Shown: positions 1 to 6,828, counted from the stretch's first letter. The stretch is DNA of 7,070 bases from Candidatus Aminicenantota bacterium (GCA_016926925.1 JAFGNQ010000029.1:1-7070), one strand, 5' to 3'. Program-made: numbers and translations. Notes: generated by a model from the sequence alone, not told the origin.

Positions 1-449
1 CCCACGGCCACCACGGGCAGCCCCAGATCACTGCATTCTTTGAGATAATCCCCTGCCAGGAAACCCAATCCACCCGCATAAAAAGGCAGTGAATGGTGCA
101 GGCCGTATTCAGCGGAGAAGTAGGCGATGGGAAATTTTAACGCGGCAGCGATGTTTTCCGTAAACCAGCTTCTCTCCGCATCCATGTCTTTCCGGTATTG
201 TTCAAGCACCGAGTCATAATGCATCAAATATTGGGCATCCCGTGCTGCGGATTCCAATATTTCCCCGGGAAGTTCTCTGAGCATCTTCACAGGATTATGG
301 CCGTTTTCCTTCCAGGACGTGCGGTTCAGTTTCTTGAAAAGCATGCGTGCTTCCGGATGCCAGCTCCACCACAGGTTGGTCGCCAGCTCCCCCAGGCCAG
401 TCAATTTTCGAGGAAGAGTGGGAAACTCTTTCGATTTGAGTTCTTTCAT
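1..449 (-). CDS. glgP: Alpha-glucan (glycogen/starch) phosphorylase, N-terminal part
   Basis: This is the first 149 codons of a gene that continues past the left edge. The family (GT35, the variant with an N-terminal DUF3417 domain) uses phosphate to release glucose-1-phosphate from the ends of storage alpha-glucans in the cytoplasm. Visible support is a DUF3417-like start with NLWWSWHPEAR at residues 25-35 and GHNPVKMLREL at 50-60. The phosphorylase core then begins with IAYFSAEYGLHHSLP (108-122) and YAGGLGFLAGDYLKECSDLG (124-143), which is characteristic of the family. The ATG at 449 must be at or near the true start, because an in-frame TAA lies one codon upstream (453-455). No strong Shine-Dalgarno sits at normal spacing; the nearest purine run (AGAGGG) is about 20 nt upstream. 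That contrasts with the four other genes here. The family call is secure; the exact substrate (glycogen or maltodextrin) cannot be read from this part. Confidence 0.93.
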   Translation of the reverse strand, partial: MKELKSKEFPTLPRKLTGLGELATNLWWSWHPEARMLFKKLNRTSWKENGHNPVKMLRELPGEILESAARDAQYLMHYDSVLEQYRKDMDAERSWFTENIAAALKFPIAYFSAEYGLHHSLPFYAGGLGFLAGDYLKECSDLGLPVVAV

Positions 450-638
450 GGCTTACGCTCTTGTTTTTTCCCTCTAGCCGTCGGTTTCGTTTTTTCTTTC
501 ATCTCTGAAATTTTGCGGAGGTGCGGCCCGCAGATATGCATAGCCGATTTTCCTTATCGTTGCCGGTGACCAAGCCACGCACGTATGTGAATGAACAATC
601 AAGACGATGTTCCGAATCACTGAAGATATATGGAAACC

Positions 639-658
639 AAAAAAAAGGTGCAAAACCT
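639..658 (-). terminator. Weak hairpin plus T8 in the glgP leader (possible attenuator)
   Basis: On the minus strand, AGGT-TTTGC-ACCT is a 4-bp stem with a 5-base loop and runs directly into eight T. It lies about 10-30 bases after the predicted glgP transcription start. The stem is short for an intrinsic terminator, so it may only be a chance T run, but its position just inside the leader is where an attenuator or pause site would sit. Confidence 0.2.
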
Positions 659-675
659 GTAATGAGACTTTGCTT

Positions 676-704
676 ATTATACTCCACGTCACTGGATTTC
701 TCAA
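676..704 (-). promoter_or_regulatory. Sigma70-type promoter for glgP
   Basis: Read on the minus strand there is TTGAGA (699-704, five of six to consensus), a 17-base spacer and a perfect TATAAT (676-681). The predicted transcript starts near 669 and reaches the glgP ATG at 449 after about 220 bases. This is the best promoter match in the window. Its use is inferred from sequence only. Confidence 0.55.
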
Positions 705-878
705 TTAAGCACATCGCGTTACATCACGCCTGACATTTGTGGAAGGCATGCACCCTAGCTGTTCGGGGATGGAGACAAAAGCAATCAATCCATTTGACTC
801 GCAATCGATATATTATTAATGTTATGTAATCCTAGAGAGAGAAATACTCCGCCATGAAGGACTCTTACTCTCAACATG

Positions 879-907
879 TTCCCGCAGGCAAAAGCCGACT
901 TTATAAT
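879..907 (+). promoter_or_regulatory. Candidate promoter for the capA-like/LUD operon
   Basis: A perfect TATAAT at 902-907 lies 45 bases before the ATG at 952. The -35 position at 17-base spacing reads TTCCCG (879-884), only three of six to consensus. The box position suits a transcript with a leader of about 38 bases that contains the strong ribosome binding site. The weak -35 suggests an activator or low basal use, if the site is real. Confidence 0.35.
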
Positions 908-936
908 CGATTTTCAACTTTTCACTCAAAATTCAT

Positions 937-946
937 AAAGGAGGGA
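937..946 (+). promoter_or_regulatory. Ribosome binding site of the capA-like gene
   Basis: AAAGGAGGGA contains a full AGGAGG (939-944) seven bases before the ATG at 952. It fixes the start of the capA-like gene and implies strong initiation. Confidence 0.85.
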
Positions 947-951
947 TCCTT

Positions 952-2253
952 ATGAGGCTATCGAAACGGAGCTTTTTAAGCCTGCTCGGCAGAGTCACAT
1001 TGATAATTTTCATCATGCCTTTGAGTGTTGAGATAGGTTTATCTTATCCCGTCGATGACAGTTACCGATCTGAGGATATCAACTGGGATGAGCGGATCGA
1101 TAAACTGTTGGAGGTGGAAAAAGGGGATATCATCGTCACTGCTGTTGGCGACATGATCTTCACCCGGGAAATCAGCGGCTATGAAGAGCCAGAATATCAG
1201 AATATTTACAGGGTCATGCAGGATGCTCACATCGCCTACGGAAATCTGGAAATGTCCCTCAACGAAAAACCGGAAGAGCAAAGAGGAACCTATGATTTTC
1301 GCCGGGAGAGAGATTTCGCCTGGGAAATTGCGAAAATCGGCATCAATCTTGTCAGTTTGGGCAACAACCATCAGTTCGATTATGGGCCCGAAGGCCTGAA
1401 AGACTGCCTCAAAATTCTCAAACGAAGCGGTATCGGTTTTGCGGGGGCGGGCTTGAACCCGCAAGAGGCCGTGGCTCCGGATAAAAGACAAATCTATATG
1501 ACGAAATTTGCCTTTCTTTCCAACTACTCTGCCAGTTGGGGCGTCAAGCATTCTTCAGAGGGGCCGGTCATTGCGACAATTTATGCCCCCGAGGTATTGA
1601 TCGAACAAGAAAATGGAACGACGAAAACCATCCGTGCTCCCGTCGAAGAGGATGTAAAGGCTATGGAGGACAGAATCGTTCTCGCCAAGCGGCATGCGGA
1701 TTTCGTCATGGTTCACTTCCACGTTCACTGGGTGGAACACGCCAGGGCCTACGATCTGCCGGATAAGGTCCCGCCGAACCAGACCCCTGTATTTCATAGA
1801 GCTATCGACGCCGGTGCGGATGTTATTCTGGGGAATGGACCGCATGTGCTGCGAGGAATAGAAATTTACAAGGGGAAACCCATTCTTTACAGCCAGGGAA
1901 ATTTTATTTATCAATGGAAAACGCCCAATAAAATTCCAGCCATAGTTTTCTCGCGCGATCAGGAAAGCCTTTCCGGATACGAAGATACAGCTCCCAGCCT
2001 TCGAGGTCAGGATCCAAGGGAGGAGGCTGAAACATTTCTCGCCAGATTCACGATAAGAAAGAAAAAAGTGCACAGGATCGATCTCATTCCCGTGACCCTT
2101 CATGTAGCGGGCGAGCGGATGGGATCGCCGCGATTGGCCGATAATAAGCGGGGACGGGAAATCATCGAATTGCTGCAGACTCTCTCAAAAAAGTATGGAA
2201 CCCGAATCACACATAAAGACTGGTATGGAATCATTGATATGGCAAATGATTGA
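952..2253 (+). CDS. CapA/PgsA-family exported protein (metallophosphatase fold)
   Basis: A 433-residue member of the CapA family (PGA_cap), which has a calcineurin-like metallophosphatase fold. CapA/PgsA supports poly-gamma-glutamate synthesis or export in Bacillus, but many relatives occur without that pathway and have no proven function. The metal-site motifs are in the usual order: VGDMIF (65-70), GNLEMSL (97-103), LGNNHQFDYG (136-145), HFHVHWVEHA (255-264), GNGPHVLRGIE (294-304) and SQGNF (314-318). The N-terminus (residues 1-32) is basic, then hydrophobic, so the protein is probably exported or membrane-anchored. It begins SKRSFL, close to a twin-arginine signal with Lys for the first Arg. 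The start is set by an excellent Shine-Dalgarno. The gene is followed 13 bases later by a LUD-domain gene, whose ribosome binding site overlaps this stop codon. No CapB or CapC gene is in view, so the symbol capA is not assigned. Confidence 0.9.
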   Translation: MRLSKRSFLSLLGRVTLIIFIMPLSVEIGLSYPVDDSYRSEDINWDERIDKLLEVEKGDIIVTAVGDMIFTREISGYEEPEYQNIYRVMQDAHIAYGNLEMSLNEKPEEQRGTYDFRRERDFAWEIAKIGINLVSLGNNHQFDYGPEGLKDCLKILKRSGIGFAGAGLNPQEAVAPDKRQIYMTKFAFLSNYSASWGVKHSSEGPVIATIYAPEVLIEQENGTTKTIRAPVEEDVKAMEDRIVLAKRHADFVMVHFHVHWVEHARAYDLPDKVPPNQTPVFHRAIDAGADVILGNGPHVLRGIEIYKGKPILYSQGNFIYQWKTPNKIPAIVFSRDQESLSGYEDTAPSLRGQDPREEAETFLARFTIRKKKVHRIDLIPVTLHVAGERMGSPRLADNKRGREIIELLQTLSKKYGTRITHKDWYGIIDMAND

Positions 2254-2258
2254 GGAGG
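2253..2258 (+). promoter_or_regulatory. Ribosome binding site of the LUD gene, overlapping the upstream stop
   Basis: AGGAGG begins on the last base of the capA-like TGA (2251-2253) and sits eight bases before the ATG at 2267. This arrangement favours translational coupling and selects 2267 over the upstream in-frame ATG at 2195, which lies inside the preceding gene. Confidence 0.85.
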
Positions 2259-2266
2259 AAAATACG

Positions 2267-2911
2267 ATGGACCCTATAAAAGAAACTTTTAAAAACCAGG
2301 CCGAACAAATCATTAAAAGCCTGAAGAAACGAAACATCAATGGAGTCTATTATGAAAATGGCCGAGAAGCCGTTGAAGCAGTCTGTAAACTGATTCCCGA
2401 TGGCGCACTCGTCGGCCTCGGCGGATCCATGACTATTATCGAAACGGGGCTGATCGACGCCCTTAGGAAGATGAATATCCGGTTATTGGACCGGTATAAA
2501 GAAGGCGTGACTCCGGAGCGCATCAACGAAATGAGGCGCGAAAGTCTGCTCTCCGATGTCTTCATAGCCAGCAGCAACGCGATCACATCAGACGGCAAGC
2601 TCGTCAACCAGGACGGAGTCGGCAACAGGGTTGCGGCCATGATATACGGACCTAAAAAAGTTATCCTGATGGTCGGCATGAACAAGGTCGTCCGATCGGT
2701 GGAAGATGGCATAGCCAGAATAAAAACCACTGCAGGCCCCATAAATGCCGTCCGTGTCCAAGTGGACACCCCCTGTTCCAAACTGGGCTTTTGCAGCGAC
2801 CCGAACTGCCATCCGCCTTACCGGATCTGCAATCAACTCGTCGTCACGGAATCGAGCAGCGACCCGGAACGAATCACCGTCGTCCTCATCGGCGAATCAC
2901 TCGGTTACTGA
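2267..2911 (+). CDS. LUD-domain protein (LutC/YkgG-like, DUF162)
   Basis: A 214-residue soluble protein made almost entirely of one LUD domain (PF02589). LUD proteins include LutB and LutC of the iron-sulfur lactate oxidation complex, but stand-alone members like this one are mostly uncharacterised. Recognisable parts are the N-terminal helical region (1-45), VGLGGSMTIIETGLI (49-63), the core IASSNAITSDGKLVNQDGVG (100-119), and GPKKVILMVGMNKVV (128-142). Near the C-terminus Cys170, Cys176, Cys181 and Cys188 are spaced C-x5-C-x4-C-x6-C and could bind a metal or an iron-sulfur cluster; this is inference. There is no signal peptide, so it should be cytoplasmic, unlike its exported operon partner. 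No LutA or LutB gene is adjacent, which argues against annotating it as a lactate utilisation subunit. The start at 2267 is chosen because of the strong Shine-Dalgarno. Confidence 0.88.
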   Translation: MDPIKETFKNQAEQIIKSLKKRNINGVYYENGREAVEAVCKLIPDGALVGLGGSMTIIETGLIDALRKMNIRLLDRYKEGVTPERINEMRRESLLSDVFIASSNAITSDGKLVNQDGVGNRVAAMIYGPKKVILMVGMNKVVRSVEDGIARIKTTAGPINAVRVQVDTPCSKLGFCSDPNCHPPYRICNQLVVTESSSDPERITVVLIGESLGY

Positions 2912-2938
2912 GGACTTGAAGACTCTGACGGCTTCCCT

Positions 2939-4741
2939 TTAGTAGCCCTCCGCGCCGCCGAAGAATTCGCCCGGGCAAGCACCCTCGATCCGGCCGGTCT
3001 CGGGATCGATAAAAATCACGACGAGATAGCCGCGTCCTAATCCCATCCGCTGTTCGTGATCGATGCGAAAACTCTGTCCCATCTTCCTTACGTCTTCGAT
3101 GATCTCGGGTTCGAATTCGCCCTTGCCGATCGCCTGTAGGTTGCCGGCGGCAGAAAAGCTGTCCATCAGACAGCCTATGTCGATGGCCTCCTTAGGATTC
3201 ATGCCGAAATCCAGCATGCTGGTCAATACGCAGAGTGTTTTGTAGTGAAGTCCGGAGCCGATCGATCCGATGGCAATCACGGGCTTGCTTCCTCTCATGA
3301 CAATGAGAGGACTGGTGGGATCAGGAAGACGCATTCCGGGACCCGCGTTCGCAATTTGGACTTGCTGGAACTTTGCGGAATCCGGTATCGAGATGCCGCC
3401 TACGTTAATGCCCGTATTTCCCCAGGTGCCTGTGTTGATCGTGTGTGTCATGGCGACAAGGTTGCCCCACTGATCGATAGCGACGATTCCATCGGAGTGA
3501 GCGGAAGGTTTGCCTTTTGGCATGAGCGCCCAAGGGATCTTACCGTTTTGTGCCGCCTGCCAGAGGGCTTCCGCCGTGCTGCGTTTATAGCGAGAGGGAA
3601 GACGGAGGTCCACTCCGGGCACTTCCTTCGATTCCATCGCCCAGAAGGATCGGGTCCGGAACGCAGTGGCGGATTGAATCAGCCAGAATAGAGCATCGGG
3701 CGATTCCGTGTAGTGGCCGTAACTGCGTACGCCTGTCAGCTCCATGAGGTTGAGCCCCTGCAATACGTCCACACCTCCATAAGCCGGCAAGCCCACCGTA
3801 TAGATTTCATGGTCACCGTAGGTCGTTGATATGGGAGCAGCCCACATTACTTTGTAGTTACGCATATCGTCCATCGTAATCTTGCCGCCGTCACGTTGGA
3901 CCGCCGCCACGAACTTCTCAGCCCATTCCCCCTCGTAAATGAAGGGCTGGATTCCTTGCCGCGCACAACGACGCAGCGTCTTGGCAAGTTTTGGCTGAAC
4001 GAAGATATCGCCTTTAGCGTAAAACTCACCGTTCGTTTTGACGAAGATTTCTTTGGTCTCGGGCAATCGGCTTAAAACTTCTTTCTTGTTTTGAATCATA
4101 CCGGCCAGGAGATCGCCTACCGGGAATCCCTTCTCTGCTAAATAAATAGCCGGCTCGAAAATCGTTTCGAAGGGCAGCTTGCCCCACCGCTGATGCGCCG
4201 CCTCGACGCCTGCCAGAAATCCCGGGACCAATGCCGTACGGCCGTCCGGATGCGGATCATTACCCGGGGGTCCCATAGGTATTGTGGCGGGTTCGGTCTC
4301 ATTCTGCACGGTGTTGAAAGCGGCGTTCATGTTATGAATCTCTCCGGTAGCGGCATCGTAGTACATCATTTGCATGAAACCCGCGTAACTGACCCAGGCC
4401 CCGCCTGCCAGACAAATTTGAGTCAGGGCAGTCATCATGGCCGCATCGACGGCGCTTCCGCCCCTCTCCAGGGCCAGTATGCCGGCATGGACGGCAGCGC
4501 CCCCGGTTGTCCCGGCGATCATGCCCTTTTCTCCCACCGCCAGTTTGTGCCGCTCCCGCATGGCATCCCCATACTGGCGGGCTTCATCTTGACCGAGGTA
4601 GCGATCCAGTATCCCTTCGCCCCATGTTTCCGGAGAAAGACTGTTCTTTGATTTGGAGCACCCGGGCATAAAAGAGAGAGATATCGATAGAAATAAAGCC
4701 ACTGCTGAGGATAAAACAGCTTTTCTTTTCCTGGTGTGCAT
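2939..4741 (-). CDS. Gamma-glutamyltranspeptidase-superfamily lipoprotein, non-canonical
   Basis: A 600-residue protein of the GGT superfamily (Ntn hydrolases; E. coli GGT has 580). Residues 1-28 form a lipoprotein-like signal ending FMPGC (Cys28), so it probably acts in the periplasm or on a membrane surface. Family landmarks are GTTGGAAVHAGILALERGGS (77-96), DAAMMTALTQICLAGG (99-114), GRTALVPGFLAGVE (167-180), the start of the catalytic domain near HSDGIVAIDQWGN (415-427), THTINTGTWGNTG (432-444), and the C-terminal GGAEGY (595-600). Key residues differ from canonical GGT. The nucleophile Thr position is Ser416 (ungapped alignment) or Ser413. The substrate-binding Arg is Asn137, the Ser-Ser pair is Asp474-Pro475, and the oxyanion Gly-Gly is Gly495-Ser496. 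It belongs to a divergent branch; autocleavage and gamma-glutamyl specificity cannot be assumed. It is the second gene of an operon, 79 bases after the propeller gene. The start at 4741 is preferred over 4906, which would overlap that gene and bury the signal peptide. Confidence 0.87.
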   Translation of the reverse strand: MHTRKRKAVLSSAVALFLSISLSFMPGCSKSKNSLSPETWGEGILDRYLGQDEARQYGDAMRERHKLAVGEKGMIAGTTGGAAVHAGILALERGGSAVDAAMMTALTQICLAGGAWVSYAGFMQMMYYDAATGEIHNMNAAFNTVQNETEPATIPMGPPGNDPHPDGRTALVPGFLAGVEAAHQRWGKLPFETIFEPAIYLAEKGFPVGDLLAGMIQNKKEVLSRLPETKEIFVKTNGEFYAKGDIFVQPKLAKTLRRCARQGIQPFIYEGEWAEKFVAAVQRDGGKITMDDMRNYKVMWAAPISTTYGDHEIYTVGLPAYGGVDVLQGLNLMELTGVRSYGHYTESPDALFWLIQSATAFRTRSFWAMESKEVPGVDLRLPSRYKRSTAEALWQAAQNGKIPWALMPKGKPSAHSDGIVAIDQWGNLVAMTHTINTGTWGNTGINVGGISIPDSAKFQQVQIANAGPGMRLPDPTSPLIVMRGSKPVIAIGSIGSGLHYKTLCVLTSMLDFGMNPKEAIDIGCLMDSFSAAGNLQAIGKGEFEPEIIEDVRKMGQSFRIDHEQRMGLGRGYLVVIFIDPETGRIEGACPGEFFGGAEGY

Positions 4742-4743
4742 TT

Positions 4744-4752
4744 CCTCCTCCT
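4744..4752 (-). promoter_or_regulatory. Ribosome binding site of the GGT-like gene
   Basis: On the minus strand, AGGAGGAGG precedes the ATG at 4741. It offers two AGGAGG registers, two or five bases from the start. It decides the start in favour of 4741, directly in front of a basic-then-hydrophobic lipoprotein signal. No clear terminator or promoter is visible in the 79 bases that separate this gene from the upstream propeller gene. Confidence 0.75.
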
Positions 4753-4820
4753 CTATAAAAACTTTTCGAACTGTTGGATGTCGTATTCTACTCCAAGATT
4801 CTAAAACAGTAAAAAAATAT

Positions 4821-6815
4821 TTATCGGTCGGCAGCCGGCAATTTAAGCTGGCCGTAGATATTGAAATCGACGGTCGCATCCGCCTTCGTTTTTTCTTCGA
4901 TCTCAAGAACGACTGTTATGGGTTCGCTTATTTGTTTGGCGTGAAGGCAGTTCTGTGTGCCCAGCTCTTTGGAAACGCTCCAACCGAGCCGGCCGTCCTC
5001 CGTGTAGTTAGAGTTGACGCCGGCTGTTCCGGATATTCCGCCCTCTGCAAGCAGGAGCAAAATCGGTCCGTAGATGGTCTGCTCCGACATGTTCTGAATC
5101 TGAATGGTGAAGTTCACCCGGTTGCTGCCGGGAATGAGTTCGATTTTACCGGGGACAATTTTTATTCTGTCGGAAACGTCTGTTTTCTTGAGCTCAGCCG
5201 GCCATTCACTCTTTTTAGAAACTTGACTCGTGTAAAGCTGTCGTCTTCCGCTTCGGCTGTCGATCCACAAGGGATGGAAGGTTCCGTGAGCATCCGAGGT
5301 CAGCCCTGTGTAGTGGCCTATGGATAGACTGCGGGCTTTGTTGTAAGTCACTTTGATCTGCGGACTGGTCAAATCCGCAGTCGCCTCCTTTTGCAGTTGA
5401 CGCATCACCTCTTGCATATCATGCATGAGTCGTTCCATCTCCCCCATCTTCTCCAACTGTTCTTCAGGGATTTTCTTGACTTTATCGTCGTAAAGGTCGT
5501 GTGTTTTCAGAAGGGGTGTGAAATCGGCCGGGGGGCAGGAGGCCTCACTCGACACGGGGAAATTCTTGCTGAAGGTTGCGCCTCCGTCCTCTGAAACGGC
5601 CATCATGTACCGCCAGCAGATTTTGGCCGGGTCTTGCCGTCTATCGTACCAAACGACACCCACTGAACCTTCATTATTGACGTTGATAGCCGGCGTGTTC
5701 CTGAAGTCGGCGGGCTCTCCTTCCTTCGGCCCCGGGTTGTCGCTGATAACCATAGGCTCACTCCAGCTTTTTCCCGTGTCGGTCGAACGCATGAGCCATA
5801 TTCTGGCAGCTTCCTCATGCACATCATCCCAAATGAGATAGATATGATCTTTGAAAGGACTATTTTTATGAGTATCGGAAACCATCATGGGATTGGGAAA
5901 GGCGTCGATTTCGCCGATCAGATTTTTCCATGAGTAAGGCCCGAATTCCACTACGACTTCTTTCTCGCTCCAAGTATCTCCACCGTCCTCTGAGCGGACC
6001 ATATAAATTTCCGTGGTATCGTTATTGGAATGGATGGGGGGGATGTAGTAGCGGAAAAAACTCTGGATCAGCGTTCCGTCCGAAAGCATCACCGGGTCTG
6101 TTGCCACATACTTGTATCCGGGTTCCATCCCTTTGGCGGCCAGGACAGCCTTGGAGAAAGTTTTGCCATAGTCAGTCGAATAGTTGAAAAACAGCTTGTC
6201 TTCTTTAACGTCGTTCCAACCGATGACAACCCTTCCTTTATAAGGACCGTTGGCGATGACCAGAATTCGCGGATGGTCGGGTCTCACCGGGCAATCCAGT
6301 GGAGTCGGTCCTTCCCACGTCTTTCCTTCATCGGGGGTGCTCCAGACATAAATGGTGGATTTTTCCAGAGGATATCCCTGGCTGAATTGATCGAACATAT
6401 CCTTGCCGATCATGCCGTAGACGACGTACATCCGGCCTTCCGGGTCTGCGGCTACCTGAGGATCGAAAGCCCCGGCCGCGTATTCCGGAAGAGTGACCAG
6501 TTCCCAGGTGTTGCCGCCATCCCGGGAGAGGAAAAGCCGGCAGTGCCGCAGCTCGGCAAGAGAAGCTGCCTCCATGTTTCCGGTTTGTGCTGTAGCCAGC
6601 AGGATATCCGGATTTTTGGGGCTAACAGCTATCCAGCATTCGTTCAATTCCTCATCCGAGATCTTCAGATTCGGGCTGACGACATAGGAGATATTTTCAG
6701 CAGTAAGGGTCGATTCCGGTTCTTGTTTTCCTGGTGTGCACGCATAAGACAAAAAGACAAAGAAAGAGAGAGAAAGAGCCAAAATTATTTTCCCGACAAT
6801 AGATTGTACAGTCAT
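4821..6815 (-). CDS. Asp-box (BNR/sialidase-type) beta-propeller lipoprotein
   Basis: A 664-residue predicted lipoprotein. Residues 1-26 are a hydrophobic signal ending SYAC (Cys26). An Asp-box beta-propeller of the sialidase fold follows, with six boxes: SRDGGNTW (97-104), TPDEGKTW (160-167), STDYGKTF (213-220), SEDGGDTW (275-282), STDTGKSW (344-351) and SEDGGATF (408-415). A charged helical stretch (about 444-478) interrupts the propeller before a last blade containing TGLTSDAHGTFHPLWIDSRS (503-522). The C-terminal 115 residues (about 550-664) look like a beta-sandwich domain (for example INFT-like strand IELIPGSNRVNFTIQIQN at 558-575). Asp-boxes mark the fold, not the activity. I do not see a convincing sialidase active site (Arg triad plus Tyr/Glu), so glycan binding, glycosidase or scaffold roles are all open. 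It is the first gene of an operon with the GGT-like lipoprotein. The start at 6815 is fixed by a strong ribosome binding site; the longer reading from 6893 would place 26 non-signal residues in front. Confidence 0.85.
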   Translation of the reverse strand: MTVQSIVGKIILALSLSFFVFLSYACTPGKQEPESTLTAENISYVVSPNLKISDEELNECWIAVSPKNPDILLATAQTGNMEAASLAELRHCRLFLSRDGGNTWELVTLPEYAAGAFDPQVAADPEGRMYVVYGMIGKDMFDQFSQGYPLEKSTIYVWSTPDEGKTWEGPTPLDCPVRPDHPRILVIANGPYKGRVVIGWNDVKEDKLFFNYSTDYGKTFSKAVLAAKGMEPGYKYVATDPVMLSDGTLIQSFFRYYIPPIHSNNDTTEIYMVRSEDGGDTWSEKEVVVEFGPYSWKNLIGEIDAFPNPMMVSDTHKNSPFKDHIYLIWDDVHEEAARIWLMRSTDTGKSWSEPMVISDNPGPKEGEPADFRNTPAINVNNEGSVGVVWYDRRQDPAKICWRYMMAVSEDGGATFSKNFPVSSEASCPPADFTPLLKTHDLYDDKVKKIPEEQLEKMGEMERLMHDMQEVMRQLQKEATADLTSPQIKVTYNKARSLSIGHYTGLTSDAHGTFHPLWIDSRSGRRQLYTSQVSKKSEWPAELKKTDVSDRIKIVPGKIELIPGSNRVNFTIQIQNMSEQTIYGPILLLLAEGGISGTAGVNSNYTEDGRLGWSVSKELGTQNCLHAKQISEPITVVLEIEEKTKADATVDFNIYGQLKLPAADR

Positions 6816-6820
6816 TCTGT

Positions 6821-6828
6821 TCCCTCCT
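6821..6828 (-). promoter_or_regulatory. Ribosome binding site of the propeller lipoprotein gene
   Basis: On the minus strand AGGAGGGA lies five bases before the ATG at 6815 (seven from the AGGAGG core). It selects 6815, directly in front of the signal peptide, over the upstream GTG at 6893. Confidence 0.8.

Larger units (their letters stand above)
450..951. other. Divergent intergenic region between glgP and the capA-like gene
   Basis: About 500 bases with no convincing gene. The short open frames here have no recognisable product, no ribosome binding site and no family motif. The left half would be transcribed as the long glgP leader from a promoter at 676-704. It holds a small perfect hairpin (TGCGG-C-CCGCA, 522-532) and a weak hairpin followed, on the minus strand, by eight T (639-658). 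The right half is AT-rich around 805-830 and contains a perfect TATAAT at 902-907. I do not recognise a known riboswitch in the leader. Confidence 0.7.

Noticed and set aside
198..569. Plus-strand open frame of 123 codons at the left end
   Set aside because: It overlaps the glgP coding strand in antisense; the minus-strand frame has clear phosphorylase motifs.
474..733. Short overlapping frames of 70-76 codons on both strands in the intergenic region
   Set aside because: No ribosome binding site, no recognisable protein, and they overlap the predicted glgP promoter and leader.
794..799. TTGACT as a -35 box for the capA-like gene
   Set aside because: At 17 bases the matching -10 is TAATGT, only three of six; the perfect TATAAT at 902-907 is a better candidate and closer to the gene.
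1039..2103. Two minus-strand open frames (1039-1551 and 1555-2103)
   Set aside because: Both are antisense shadows of the capA-like gene, whose own frame carries all the family motifs.
3245..4651. Plus-strand open frames of about 150 codons (3245-3691 and 4193-4651)
   Set aside because: They are shadows opposite the GGT-like gene, without start signals or motifs.
4653..5327. Plus-strand open frame of 224 codons
   Set aside because: It is antisense to the end of the propeller gene and the start of the GGT-like gene and shows no recognisable domain.
4726..6740. A 15-base identical segment (TTTTCCTGGTGTGCA) at 4726-4740 and 6726-6740
   Set aside because: Both copies lie in signal-peptide coding regions but in different reading frames, with no further similarity around them; most likely chance.
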